Program-made: the position numbers and the translations under genes
NCBI GenBank assembly: GCA_946811695.1
Contig: OX328123.1
Coordinates: 36,569,660 to 36,633,659, forward strand
DNA from: Gonocerus acuteangulatus
Taxonomy: Eukaryota > Arthropoda > Insecta > Hemiptera > Coreidae
Reading direction: 5' to 3'
DNA length: 64,000 nucleotides
Notes under the pieces: generated by a model
Seen by the model: only the letters and a program-made list of their open reading frames with translations
What the model was told of the DNA's origin: nothing
Database searches by the model: none
In this document: in pieces, positions 12,201 to 22,458 of the stretch
Position numbering within the stretch: the first letter of the stretch is position 1
Layout: each line of letters starts with the position of its first letter

Positions 12201-12956
12201 AATATGTGAAAGTGTATTTGAAACAACAAACTATGTTTTTAAAACTTTCCTTTTGGCATACATAACATAAACCCTGCACGACTTACCTACTTTTTCATTC
12301 ATAAAAAAAACTCAGTTACGGATTATTACATGAACAGGTAAACAATATAACATATTAATATTATATTTGCGCAAGGTTGAGGTTTTAGCTTTAGATGTAA
12401 AGCCCTTAAAATAAATAAATATTATATTTAAAAAAAAAAATCAATGAAAATAAAGAATATAGTTTCAGTTGTAGGTTATGACAACTTATAACTAATCATA
12501 ACCTTAATTAAATGCCTCATTTGTATTGCTATTTTTTATGAATATTTATTTATGGACCACATATTTTTTTTTTCTTTAAAAAAATTAAACACAGGGAGTT
12601 TGGTTTGGATTTTCTTTAAAACGGTATTGCAATTAAATTATTTGGAATCACTTAATTGTAATACCATTTTAAAAGTAAGGGTACTTTTTAAAAAATAAGG
12701 ATCAATTTAATTTCCACCCCACTTTCTCTAAAAAAAAATGGAAAATAACTTTTTCTGCCGAGCTCTCAATTTATTATCTTATATTCTCATAATTTGGACC
12801 AATAATCATTCATTTTTTTAAATATATAATATAAAGTAGGCGTACCATGGAAGCTGGGTTACAACTATTTAATATGAAGCATGTGTAGCATGGTAAGCCC
12901 GGCTACAGATATTTAATATAAAGTAGGTGTAGCATTGCACACCGGGTAACAGCTAG
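9261..12956 (+). mobile_element. Helitron copy 2 (inner)
   Basis: TC at 9261 follows ...GTTACTAA, and CTAG at 12956 precedes TTACTATTAAAATC. The mirror arm at 9031-9065 shows the pre-insertion sequence ATTAGTAAC/ATTACTA with nothing missing or duplicated, so the A-T insertion is exact. The last 120 bp consist of about three 55-bp units, each ending in a hairpin like the terminus (AGTAGG..AGCAT..CGGGTAACAG). No Rep/helicase. A copia-derived fragment is carried at 10030-10715. The rest is AT-rich with a T run at 11673-11691. Confidence 0.85.
10030..10715 (+). pseudogene. Captured Ty1/copia integrase remnant (copy 2)
   Basis: Broken frames read TDV.P..TMSLKGEKYFVSFIDDYSKIALM near 10050-10165, then the VRYDIGKEY block near 10350. 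The start and DDYS motif are those of a copia integrase core; many stops and shifts follow. It is collinear with 5095-5525 in Helitron copy 1. Confidence 0.7.
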
Positions 12957-13110
12957 TTACTATTAAAATCAATTATTGTACCTATTTACTTTTTCATTCT
13001 AAGAATTTAAGACGATGTGTTCTTTTATAAGTTAATTGTATTTTTAGTTCTGTTACCTATCACAATTATAAACCTTTTTTGGTTTCTGTATTAATTTCTT
13101 TTTTTTTGTC

Positions 13111-13158
13111 ATTTTAGGTGACAAAGGCTAGCAATTAGTAGCCGAAACGTCCGAAATA
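13111..13158 (+). ncRNA. Degenerate hammerhead-like motif
   Basis: GTGACAA, a hairpin AGGCTA-GCAATTAG-TAGCC, then GAAAC and GTC. It is the inverted counterpart of 8846-8890. The first core box is mutated (GTGACAA for CTGACGA) but the GTC cleavage triplet is kept. Each arm has lost a different essential part. Confidence 0.5.
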
Positions 13159-13180
13159 TAGATTTTTTAAAACAAAATCA

Positions 13181-13572
13181 GGTCGGTCTGTAGCCTGCGT
13201 CGGGGCAACATCGTGCATCGTATGCTCTGTACTTTTTCCTAAATTCACTGGTTTAAACTCGTTTTTACCCCGTGAAAAGTGGCCTAGTGGTGGATAAGTG
13301 ATCCGAGTGCGCTTGTACGAAGTTGGAGGTCGATGAACGAGCTATTAATGAAGATAATAGTGAGTTTTTGAACTTAATGTCTTTGTGTTTAAAACATTAC
13401 TTGGAGCTCTGCTAGGTGGTGGGGGTTATACCTGCTCCGCCTAGGCGCCTGTCCCTTGCTCCGGAGACAATAAACTAGGTCATCCGTGGTTATTTGGGTG
13501 CTACAGCTCAGTAGCTTTGTTATTGTTAATAATTAGTGATAACCCTGGTTTATCAGTGTGTAAACTAAAAAA
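13181..13572 (+). promoter_or_regulatory. LINE 5' UTR with presumed internal promoter
   Basis: This 390-nt leader is less AT-rich than the surroundings and begins GGTCGGTCTGTAGCCTGCG. Non-LTR elements of this type normally carry an internal pol II promoter here. I see no TATA box, and the role is inferred from position. Confidence 0.5.
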
Positions 13573-14649
13573 ATGGCAAGCCCAATCCCAAGATACCTTG
13601 TCGTGAAAATGGAAAGCACAGGTAACAACTTTAACGCTATTAACCCATATATTATTAATAAGTGGGTATGCAGTTTTTCTAAAGACATTAATATTAGGAA
13701 GCAGTACAGAACGGGAACGGTCCTCCTTGATTGTCAAAATCCGAAGGTCGCTACTAAGATTTTAAAAGAAAAGGACTTTAATGGTACCAAAATTTCAATA
13801 GAACCACACAAGACTCTGAACTATTCCAAAGGAGTATTCTTTTGTCCTGAGATTAGAGACCTTTCTGAGGATGAAGTTTTACTAGAATTGAAGGACCAGG
13901 GAATAAAAGGGTTAAAAAAAATAGGAAAAGAACCAAGAAAATCTTGTCTATTTCTCGGAACCTTTGAAACACCCGAGCTACCCAACCGCATCTATGTTGG
14001 GTATATATCAGTACCTGTAAGACAATATGTTCCGCGGCCCTTAATATGCTACAATTGTGGTCTCCTGAATCACCACAGTTCTTCCTGCAAGAAGGACCCA
14101 ATATGCAGGACCTGTAGTGAACCGAAGCATGACGGTCCATGTAAAAAAACCAAATGTTGCCTGTGTGGAGAAAACCATACTACATCATTAAAAACGTGCC
14201 GTATTTACTCTGAAGAGTATGAGATTAAAAAATATATGGCAAGTAACAAAGTAAGCTACAGTGAAGCTAAGCGAGTGTTGACGAAATCCAAGCAGCCCTC
14301 CTACGCCTCAAAAGCCGTTACTAGAGTAGAAGACAGTGGCACTTCGTTGAAATTATTGCAGCTGATTGAAAGGATGGACAAGAGGATGCAAGTTCTTGAA
14401 AACCTCTTTATTAAACATTCCCCCGAGTTAAAAGAAACGGCTGCACAAAAAACTCGAACAGAAGAAGTAAAAGACATCACCGGCAATTCTTCGATCTCAA
14501 CAGAAATTATTGAAGAGAAAGTTGAGAAAAAAACGATCCGTCCTAAGAAGAACGAAGATCTCAAAAAGCCAGTTGAAGTAGAAGATGAGGACTCCGATAT
14601 CAAGACTAGAGGAACCAACAAAAATAAGAAACGAGGAAAGCAGACATAA
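13573..14649 (+). CDS. LINE ORF1, gag-like protein with three zinc knuckles
   Basis: The predicted protein has 358 residues and starts at the first ATG after the leader. It is the nucleic-acid-binding ORF1 protein that packages LINE RNA into the RNP. The N-terminal ~150 residues look like the globular, RRM-like region of such proteins. Three zinc knuckles follow: C159-x2-C162-x4-H167-x4-C172, C178-x2-C181-x4-H186-x3-C190, and C195-x2-C198-x3-H202-x6-C209. The element-typical lead-in RQYVPRPLICYNC sits just before the first. The C-terminal half is charged, with a likely coiled coil at about 262-285 (LLQLIERMDKRMQVLENLF), and ends in lysine-rich sequence. A 141-nt T-rich gap separates it from ORF2. 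It is uninterrupted, so it is likely still functional. Confidence 0.92.
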   Translation: MASPIPRYLVVKMESTGNNFNAINPYIINKWVCSFSKDINIRKQYRTGTVLLDCQNPKVATKILKEKDFNGTKISIEPHKTLNYSKGVFFCPEIRDLSEDEVLLELKDQGIKGLKKIGKEPRKSCLFLGTFETPELPNRIYVGYISVPVRQYVPRPLICYNCGLLNHHSSSCKKDPICRTCSEPKHDGPCKKTKCCLCGENHTTSLKTCRIYSEEYEIKKYMASNKVSYSEAKRVLTKSKQPSYASKAVTRVEDSGTSLKLLQLIERMDKRMQVLENLFIKHSPELKETAAQKTRTEEVKDITGNSSISTEIIEEKVEKKTIRPKKNEDLKKPVEVEDEDSDIKTRGTNKNKKRGKQT

Positions 14650-14790
14650 GTTCAACTTTTTATTTTTTCGCTTTGTTTCTTCATATTATTACTATCTTTA
14701 TTTATTTATTATCTTATTTTATCTATTAATTTACTTTTATTTATTTAGAACCTTACCGTTTATTTATTTATTTTATTTTTATTTTTCTCA

Positions 14791-17700
14791 ATGAACTCTG
14801 AACCAGCAATGACTATACTCCAATGGAACATAAATGGTGTTCAAACACACATCGCTAATCTTAAATATTTGTTAAATGAAAAAAAGCCTCTTGTTGTAGT
14901 TCTTCAGGAAACACACTTAACACCTGATAAGAACGTCAGCCTAAACAGTTTTACAGATCATAGACTAGATTACTTATTGGGAGGTAGAGCCTGTGGAGGG
15001 GTAGCTGTGTATGTCAATAATGCCATATACAGTGAGCCTATCCCGCTACGAACAACACTCCAAGCAGTAGCAGTGTCAGTACACCTGCCTTTCAGAGTCA
15101 CAATATGTTCCATTTATCTTCCACCAAGTGAACCACTAGACGTACACGAAATTCAAGACCTACTGACCCAACTACCACCACCAATTCTTTTCCTAGGTGA
15201 CGTTAACGCTTTAAGCACAATGTGGAATTCACCATCGACAAACAGTAAAGGAGCCCAGCTCCAAAATATCTTTGAATTTTTTGACCTGATCGCACTAAAC
15301 ACTAACACTCCAACACACCTCTGCACAAGGACAGGAACATTTACAAACATTGACGTTTCTATATGTACCCCTAGCTTACTAACTCGCCTTTCCTGGCAGG
15401 TCAATGAGGACTCTCATGGCAGCGATCATTTTCCAATTCATATTTCAATCAATGACCAAACACCTCTCTTCAGAACAACTCCACGTTTTAACACCAAAAA
15501 AGCAGACTGGTTCTCTTACCAAACGTTCATTACTAACTCACTTAACGCCTCAAACGTACATTCTTTAGACGAATTTACCTCTATTATGCTTCAAGCTGCT
15601 GAAGTTAGTATTCCCAAGACTTCACAAACATACAAAAGATCCCCCGTCCCTTGGTGGAATGATGACTGTAAAACAGCTGTAAGAGACCGAAGAGATGCAC
15701 TTCGTTTATTCCGAAGGGAACCATCATTCATTAACTTACAGGCTTACAAACAAAAGAAGGCTAAGGCGCAGTGGACTATAAAGCAGAGTAAGAAAAAATG
15801 TTGGGTAGATTACGTATCGAGTATTACCAGACACACTTCCACATCTGAAATTTGGAATAAAATCAACCAAATTAATCATAAAAAATATCGTGCTCCAATT
15901 ACGGGACTTGAACACAACGACAAAATCATAACCAACCAACTGACTATCACTAATATTCTAGGAAGGCACTTCAGTAAAATATCCAGCGACGATCATTATA
16001 CTCAAATATTCTTAGACCATAAGAGACGTACTGACTACACCACTATTTCTACAGTTCCCCAAGATCACCCTTTGAACGACATATTCACCTTACAAGAACT
16101 GGAACAAGTCTTAGCCAAAGTAAGGCTAACTGCTCCTGGACCAGACCAAATTACCTATGACGTGATACAAAATCTACCCAAACATGGCCTATCAGTCCTT
16201 CTTAACCTGTTTAATGATATGTTCATGAGAGGTACCTATCCCATATCTTGGAATGAAGCTATCGTTATTCCAGTACACAAACCTGGGAAAGATAAAAAAC
16301 ACCCCTCTAGTTTTAGACCAATTTCGTTAACAAGTTGCATCTGCAAGACCGTAGAGAAAATTATTAATAACAGGCTGCCCTGGTTCCTCGAAAGCAGAAA
16401 GTTACTGTCTCCCTTTCAGTGTGGCTTTAGACCAAAGCATTCTACAATGCATCACCTAGCAAAAGTGGAAAGTGACATTTTAAATGCATTCCTTCAGAAG
16501 AAGTCTCTACTGGCAGTATCACTTGATCTAGAAAAGGCGTACGATACGGTCTGGAGAAGACTAATTATCTCGCAACTTAAAAATTGGGGTGTTGAAGGGA
16601 ATATTATTAATTTCCTGATAAATTATCTTTCCCAGAGAACATTCCGAGTTAGGGTAGGTACAACTTTGTCAGATGCTTTTCCCCAGGAAAATGGAGTGCC
16701 TCAAGGAGGTGTACTCAGCACAACGCTATTCAACATTGCCATAAACTCCATCATGAACTGTATCCCCAATGAAGTATCTTACTGTTTGTTCGCTGACGAC
16801 TTGCTTATCTACAATACATTTTCAGATATTACTACAGCACAAGGACTCATACAAAACACACTACATACCCTAGAAACATGGTGTTCCAAAACAGGCTTTA
16901 AATTCTCCAGTGAAAAAACTAAACAAATGATACTTACTAGAAAAAGGACCAACTTTGTATACAACCTTACACTGAACAATGTGACAGTCAATACCACTAC
17001 CACACTGACATTCTTGGGACTTACTCTAGACAGACGGCTTACATGGATTCTGCACTTGAAGAGTATTCTCAACAAATGCAAGAAATCCTTGAATCTACTG
17101 AGAATCCTTGCCAACTCAAAGTGGGGAGCTGACAGATGTTTAATGCTTACTTTCTATCGATCTTTTACCAGGTCCTTAATAGATTATGGTTGTATTGCTT
17201 ATTCATCTGCCAGTAAAAAATCACTCAAACTCCTTGACTCTATTCATCATACAGGCCTAAGATTTGCAACAGGAGCTTTTAGATCGAGCCCCACCGATAG
17301 CCTATGTGTTGAAGCAGGAGAACTTCCTTTGGAGTATAGAAGGCAGATTTTAAACTTAAAATTTATTTTAAAGTCAAAAGCATTAAAGAAACCTTGCGTA
17401 GATACATTTTTAAATAACCAATTTCATAATGAATATTTACAAAAAAATCCACGAATAAAACCGTTATTAATAAGACATCTATTAGACGCAAACAGCTCAA
17501 CATTTTTAAATACACCTATACATACCAACGCAGTCCTTTCACAACCCCCATGGAGAGTTAAAAACTTCAAAATTAATCTCACGCTAACGCAATACAAAAA
17601 GAAGGAACCCACTTCTTCTACGTTATACCAAAATGTCTTTAAATCTTTTAAAACGAAGCATCCTGAAGCACTATTTATCTTTACCGATGGTTCCAAAAGT

Positions 17701-18462
17701 GATTCAGGAACAGGCGCTGCATCTATAGTTGATAACATGACCTACCAAATAAAACTACACGACGACTCTAGTATATACTCTGCCGAACTGACAGCCATAC
17801 ATACAGCTCTTTCCAACTTACAACACACTACAAGACGAGAAATCATTCTTTGCTCTGACTCGCTAAGTTCATTGCTCTCCTTGGGAAATATCTATAGTAC
17901 ACACCCACTAATAACACAAATACTTACACAATTACTAAACCTACAAAATAAAAACATAACAATGACTTGGCTACCCGGACATACAGGAATCCCAGAAAGC
18001 AACGAGATTGACAAACAAGCAAAATTAGCAACTAAAAGGAGATCACTCGATATTGACAAACTGACTTCTGAAGATTTGTGTTCAACAATTCAAAGACAGG
18101 TACTAACTTACTGGCAAAGATACTGGACACTAACAGACAACAAATTGCTTGAAATAAAGCCAACTGTAGAACCTTGGTCTAAACATAAATGGCCCCTAAC
18201 AAGGAGAGACCAAGTTATATTGACCAGACTACGCATTGGACACTCATTCCTGACTCACTCGTACTTAATGAATAGAAACGATAGACCTATTTGCCAGTAC
18301 TGTAACAGGACTCTTACTATAAAACATATACTTACAGAATGCAGACAGAGAAATCTACTAAACATACCTTATGACATTCAAGAACTGTTAACGGAAAATA
18401 GCCCACATATTAAAACCATATTACAACATTTTCATAACATAAACGTACACCATAAAATCTAA
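14791..18462 (+). CDS. LINE ORF2: endonuclease, reverse transcriptase, RNase H
   Basis: The predicted protein has 1223 residues and catalyses target-primed reverse transcription. Domains in order are as follows. An APE-type endonuclease covers about 7-225 (LQWNINGV, QETHL, GDVNA, closing SDHFPI). The RT runs from about 440 to 720, with motif A SLDLEKAYDTVW at ~575, motif B VPQGG at ~636 and the catalytic FADD at ~667-670. RNase H covers about 960-1080, with FTDGSK, SAELTAIHTAL, CSDSLSS and WLPGHTGIPESNEIDKQ. A terminal C-x2-C-x8-H-x4-C zinc motif lies at about 1168-1184. There are no stops or shifts and all catalytic motifs are visible. GDVNA replaces the common GDFNA, a mild variation. Start chosen at the ATG preceding SEPAMTILQWN; a second in-frame Met lies six codons on. 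Translation is probably by reinitiation or an IRES after ORF1. Confidence 0.95.
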   Translation: MNSEPAMTILQWNINGVQTHIANLKYLLNEKKPLVVVLQETHLTPDKNVSLNSFTDHRLDYLLGGRACGGVAVYVNNAIYSEPIPLRTTLQAVAVSVHLPFRVTICSIYLPPSEPLDVHEIQDLLTQLPPPILFLGDVNALSTMWNSPSTNSKGAQLQNIFEFFDLIALNTNTPTHLCTRTGTFTNIDVSICTPSLLTRLSWQVNEDSHGSDHFPIHISINDQTPLFRTTPRFNTKKADWFSYQTFITNSLNASNVHSLDEFTSIMLQAAEVSIPKTSQTYKRSPVPWWNDDCKTAVRDRRDALRLFRREPSFINLQAYKQKKAKAQWTIKQSKKKCWVDYVSSITRHTSTSEIWNKINQINHKKYRAPITGLEHNDKIITNQLTITNILGRHFSKISSDDHYTQIFLDHKRRTDYTTISTVPQDHPLNDIFTLQELEQVLAKVRLTAPGPDQITYDVIQNLPKHGLSVLLNLFNDMFMRGTYPISWNEAIVIPVHKPGKDKKHPSSFRPISLTSCICKTVEKIINNRLPWFLESRKLLSPFQCGFRPKHSTMHHLAKVESDILNAFLQKKSLLAVSLDLEKAYDTVWRRLIISQLKNWGVEGNIINFLINYLSQRTFRVRVGTTLSDAFPQENGVPQGGVLSTTLFNIAINSIMNCIPNEVSYCLFADDLLIYNTFSDITTAQGLIQNTLHTLETWCSKTGFKFSSEKTKQMILTRKRTNFVYNLTLNNVTVNTTTTLTFLGLTLDRRLTWILHLKSILNKCKKSLNLLRILANSKWGADRCLMLTFYRSFTRSLIDYGCIAYSSASKKSLKLLDSIHHTGLRFATGAFRSSPTDSLCVEAGELPLEYRRQILNLKFILKSKALKKPCVDTFLNNQFHNEYLQKNPRIKPLLIRHLLDANSSTFLNTPIHTNAVLSQPPWRVKNFKINLTLTQYKKKEPTSSTLYQNVFKSFKTKHPEALFIFTDGSKSDSGTGAASIVDNMTYQIKLHDDSSIYSAELTAIHTALSNLQHTTRREIILCSDSLSSLLSLGNIYSTHPLITQILTQLLNLQNKNITMTWLPGHTGIPESNEIDKQAKLATKRRSLDIDKLTSEDLCSTIQRQVLTYWQRYWTLTDNKLLEIKPTVEPWSKHKWPLTRRDQVILTRLRIGHSFLTHSYLMNRNDRPICQYCNRTLTIKHILTECRQRNLLNIPYDIQELLTENSPHIKTILQHFHNINVHHKI

Positions 18463-19208
18463 CAAGTATACCGTATTAAAAAGGAAAACAAAAAATATAT
18501 ATAATATAACTCTTCGTTACCATTATACATTAATATTCTTGTGTTTATAATACGAATATACTCGTATATCGGCATCAATTTAACACCATAACGCTCAACG
18601 GTTTTTTTTTTTTTTTTTTTTTTTTTTTTGACTTCGGCTATTTATATTTATTATTATTAATATTTTCCTTTATTTATTTATTTTTAATTTACTAATATTA
18701 ATTTCTATATTTACTTTATTCCTTTTTTTCTATTTTATTTATTTATTTTTATTTATTTATTTATTTTTTTTTTATTATTATTTTTTTTTTTATTTTTTTT
18801 TTTTTTTTTTTTTTTTCCTTCTCTTCTTATTTTCACCTTTTCTGTTACTAATACATTTTCCCCTCCTAAGAGTTACTGCCTTTCTCGTTTTCCCGATTCT
18901 TACGTTGTTCAATAATTTTGTTCATTATCAAATTTTGTATATACCTTATTCACAGTATCAACAACAGTGCTAAACAACTTCTTATTTTACACCTTCTATC
19001 TCGAAGTAATTGTAAACAGACCTTATTTGTAACCACATGAACATTGTTCTAATGTATTTTATCTGTTATTATTAAGAATTCACAATGTATTTCTTTATTT
19101 ATATTGTTTTTTTTTTAATTACAACTAGAAATGTATCTGTATAATTGTTTCGAGCACATCACCTTAGTTGCGGGTGCTCATAAATAAATGAATTAAAAAA
19201 AAAACAAA
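18463..19208 (+). other. LINE 3' UTR with long T tracts
   Basis: Non-coding. It contains an uninterrupted T run at about 18602-18629 and a mostly T segment at 18770-18826, then ordinary sequence to the AATAAA at 19183 and the A-rich tail. The T runs would be poly-U in the RNA. Confidence 0.8.
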
Positions 19209-19297
19209 AAAACAAAATCATATTGAGGTTTATTTAGCCGAATCCCAACCATTCCATCTTTACTTATCACCTCGACGGCTAACTATCTAATCATCAT

Positions 19298-19806
19298 TAT
19301 TAATATTATATTTAAAAAAACAAAAACAATACAAATAAAGAATAGTTTCAGTTATACTAGATTAAAACTTATAACTAAGTAAGTATAACCTTAATTAAAT
19401 GCTTCATTTTGTTGCTATTTTTTAATATATATTTATATATGGACCACACATTATTTTCTTTAAAAAATTATACACTGGTAGTTTGGTTAGGATTTTATTT
19501 AAAATGGTACAACAATTACATGATTCCAGTATACTTTTTAAAATAAGGGCTAATTTATTTTCCACCCCACATTCAGTGAAAATTTGAAAAATAATTTTTT
19601 TAACTGAGCTCTCAACTTATAAACTTACTTTCTCATAATTTGAACAAGTGTCATATAATCATTCATTTTAATATATAATATAAAGTAGGAGTACCATGAC
19701 ATGCTGGGTAACAGGTATTTAATATGAAACATGTGTAGCATGCCACACCCGGTAACACCTATTTAATATAAAGTAGGTGTAGCATGGCACACCGGGTAAC
19801 AGCTAG
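19298..19806 (+). repeat. Helitron copy 1, 3' end with tandem terminal units
   Basis: Resumes Helitron 1 after the Penelope-like insert and aligns with 12410-12956 of copy 2. The final 130 bp hold about three near-tandem units (ATTTAATAT..AAGTAGG..AGCATG..CGGGTAACA). The last ends in the functional CAGCTAG terminus. Confidence 0.75.
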
Positions 19807-20366
19807 TCTACTCTATAAGGCAAATGAATTGGTAAAAGAATCTCGTCAATATTATTTTCTAAAGTCGATATAAAAAATAAAGCACTTTCAACCTATTTTA
19901 TATCGTCGATACAAATGCAAAGTAACGAATGTGAAAAGTTGTTGGTACCTTATAGATGACTTTATATATATTTTATTCTATGATATATTTTAATTAGACT
20001 TAATGCGGATTCGTTACTTTGATATATATATTTTAATTTTATAACTATAATGTTACCAAGGTAGAGTCATGCATTTCAATTCATCTTATTTTTTGCCCTT
20101 TGCTACTCAATCTAGTTTAACCTTTACATCTTCCTAGTTACAGCTCGAGATAGACTGAGTAATGACGCATTAATGATGTAGTGCTCCCTACACCATCATT
20201 ACTAATGACATTATCCCCTCCACTTTCGGTAATGATGAAGCCGAGATCAGATAATCCGGATTCACATCATTACAGTTCGTCATTCCAACTTTGTCCACCT
20301 TACACTATCATTATTACTGTCATTTTGATAAGGTAATGTCATTATTACTGACCGTGTAGGGGCCGC
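19807..20366. repeat. Right part of the TTAA element
   Basis: No gene. Subterminal ATTA-rich inverted repeats mirror 3095-3230, and the TIR ends at 20366. A short inverted pair lies at 19870-19910 (ATATCG/TATCGTCGATA). Confidence 0.65.
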
Positions 20367-20777
20367 TTAAGGAGGTTCATTTCTGATACGGGTCTGGAGT
20401 TGTAACAGAACGACATGTCGGGTGGCACAATCAGTGTTGTAAAATACCCAGGGTATATACCCAGGGTAAATACCCAATTTCATAAATACCCGGGTATTTA
20501 AGGTATTTAACTAAACCGCGACTTAGTAATCGAATATTGTAAAATGTCATGGATCTTGCCAGTTTAGAGGTATTGCAACACTGAGAAAATATTAAAACAA
20601 TAATAAATTATAAAATAGGGTCACTGAGAGGTTAATAAATAATAAATTATTACCTGAAAATTTGCCATGGACCTTCCGACTACCAATAAAACAAGTTGTT
20701 TGCCTAAATTTGATACTACTGTACTGCATTCACAAAAAGTCCGACTCGCAGGAACTGCGTCATCTTAGCGCGGTTCC

Positions 20778-20818
<41 letters not shown>

Positions 20819-20995
20819 CTTTTTTTAACGCACATCTACATCTAGGTCATTAGCGCCGACATCCAGGGTGTAGGTGTGTAGGAATTTCACCAGCGAGCCG
20901 TGGGATGATAAAATTCCTGCCGGAGGTTGGGAATCGAACCCACCATCTCCCGCTTATGAATCCAAGGCGCTAGCCATTAGACCACGGGAGACCCC
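20778..20995 (-). repeat. tRNA-derived SINE (tRNA-Met-like head)
   Basis: The minus strand starts GGGGTCTCCCGTGGTCTAAT at 20995. The A box is within TGGTCTAATGGCTAGCGCC, an anticodon-loop-like CAT lies in GATTCATAAGC, and the B box is GGTTCGATTCC. The body ends in a long A tail (T run on plus, 20780-20818). Flanks repeat GGTTCC. Same family as 33809-34022. Confidence 0.85.
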
Positions 20996-22075
20996 GGTTC
21001 CTGTTCATATCCCTATTCTCATTTGAAAAGCATAGAATAGAAACAGATAATATTTTCCTCGGCCTTTGTTCAAAGGGTTTTATGGCTGGCTATACCTGGG
21101 GTCAGGTCCGCAAGACCCTAGAATCCTCTTCTACCGATACTTCATTTCATACGTTTCAATGAATTGGAAAATATCAAATATTTTCACACATTCCTGTGTT
21201 CTTTTACTATAGTAATAATTCTACAGATAAAATCAATTAAAAAATAAAATAAAAAAACCAACAGCATAAAGGCAATTGAAAATATTCAAAAGACGTCAAC
21301 GAATCTTTTTCTCTTGGCAAGCTATATTTCTAACAATGAATTGTTTTTCTTATTTTGCCTAATCTGTTTTATTGTAAAATACATTATCCAACTATAAGCA
21401 ATTAAAAAATAACAAGGAATAAAAACAGACAAAAAGAACAGTTCCAATAAGCAAAATCAATTACTTTAATGTTTTAAGCACTTATTTCTCCGATTGACAT
21501 CGCCTAATCAAAACTTTCATCAGAACCTTTTTTGTAGAACATTTAGTAAGCTTTCTAATGGTATTCTTCCGTTTACCAAGATTCTTAACCTTTTTCGAGA
21601 TATTAAGGAAAATATACAAAGTTACCAAAACTTTTTATGTCTGTTAATAAAATATTTTATTCTAACCCTTCCTTAACTCCAAACGTAACCAAAATTTCAA
21701 CATATTAGTTTTAATGAAAGTAGAACATGCAGAAAATGTTTCAACTGAATCCCATGATTCTAAGTACCCAAACCAAAAACGGTATTCAAAAACTATTTTT
21801 CCAATTTTCTCGAAAACGGTTAAAGCTATCGCCTTGAAAATGGTTTCATTCGTTTTCCTAGCCCAAGAAGCCTATAAAAAGAGTACTTACAAGCTTATGA
21901 ACTCAAAAACGTAAGCGTTACGATTTTTTCTGCGCGAATTTCGCCCCAAACTCCATCTTCCAGTGGGCGGATTTTGCTGGTTAACGAACTTGACCTTTCA
22001 TATTGGACGACTGATTTTTGTACCAAATTTCATCAAAATCAGACCATTCGTCTTCGAGCTAGAGAGCGAACAGAC

Positions 22076-22124
<49 letters not shown>

Positions 22125-22151
22125 TGATGTTATTTTTCGTCGCTGGGATAG

Positions 22152-22412
22152 TATTTTTAGATGGAACGGCATTTTTCTCCAGCGGTGGTACTCCTCCTCA
22201 CTTGTTCCCGGAATATTTCGATGGATTCATCTCCATCTTCTTCAGCCAGGTACTTGTTTCTTCCTCGGTGGTAGCCAAGGGAATGATTCCCTTGGCTACC
22301 ACCGAGGAAGAAACAAGTACCTGGCTGAAGAAGATGGAGATGAATCCATCGAAATATTCCGGGAACAAGTGAGGAGGAGTACCACCGCTGGAGAAAAATG
22401 CCGTTCCATCTA

Positions 22413-22418
<6 letters not shown>
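22152..22418. repeat. Perfect 267-bp palindrome
   Basis: Two 133-bp arms are exact reverse complements around a single central G at 22285 (GAAT-G-ATTC). It sits inside the (TA)n tract of Helentron B1. The arm is not AT-rich and does not match anything else in the window that I can see. In either direction it can be read as an open frame, but that is a by-product of symmetry. Confidence 0.9.

Positions 22419-22458
<40 letters not shown>

Larger units (their letters stand above)
13181..19208 (+). mobile_element. I-group non-LTR retrotransposon, apparently full length and intact
   Basis: Flanked by perfect 12-bp duplications AAAACAAAATCA (13169-13180 and 19209-19220). The 5' UTR starts GGTCGGTCTGTAGCC. 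Two uninterrupted ORFs (gag-like and EN-RT-RNase H) lie in order, then a 750-nt 3' UTR with AATAAA at 19183-19188 and an A-rich tail. There are no stops or frameshifts in either ORF. It inserted into the right arm of the Penelope-like foldback and is among the youngest insertions in the first 31 kb. Endonuclease plus RNase H places it in the I group; the exact clade is not determined. Confidence 0.9.
8778..19297. mobile_element. Penelope-like foldback (inverted pLTR arms) with two nested elements
   Basis: The left arm, about 8778-9172, is the inverted complement of 9175-9260 plus 12957-13180 plus 19221-19264. Each arm carries a hammerhead-type core (8846-8890 minus, 13111-13158 plus). The copy is bounded by TATTAATATTATA repeats (8765-8777 and about 19298-19310) and has an unpaired extension of about 33 nt on the right (19265-19297). 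Inverted pLTRs, a 30-40 nt extension on one side, TSDs of about 12 bp and hammerheads are Penelope-like traits. No RT remains. Helitron 2 and the I-group LINE lie inside the right arm. Confidence 0.7.
3791..19806 (+). mobile_element. Helitron copy 1 (outer), with nested insertions
   Basis: Starts TCTATATATATAAAAATCAC after an A and ends GGTAACAGCTAG before a T at 19807. This is the canonical Helitron TC...CTRR structure inserted between A and T, without a TSD. The 3' hairpin GGTGT-AGCATGGC-ACACC lies about 9 nt before CTAG. No Rep/helicase frame is present, so it is non-autonomous. Its own sequence is 3791-8777 and about 19298-19806, split by a Penelope-like foldback. Copy 2 at 9261-12956 is a close relative, so the two can be aligned to date the insertions. 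Confidence 0.85.
3080..20366. mobile_element. TTAA-target TIR element (piggyBac-like), hugely expanded by nested insertions
   Basis: The TIR GCGGCCCCTACACGG begins at 3080 and its complement ends at 20366. Flanks are TAAA (3076-3079) and TTAA (20367-20370), and removing the element rejoins the LINE. Subterminal sequence rich in ATTA/CATTA blocks (3095-3230 and 20160-20350) is mirrored at both ends. The element's own DNA is only 3080-3790 and 19807-20366 and shows no transposase, so it is a MITE-like, non-autonomous copy. The first T of the left TTAA is changed. The piggyBac assignment rests on TTAA and TIR only. Confidence 0.75.
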
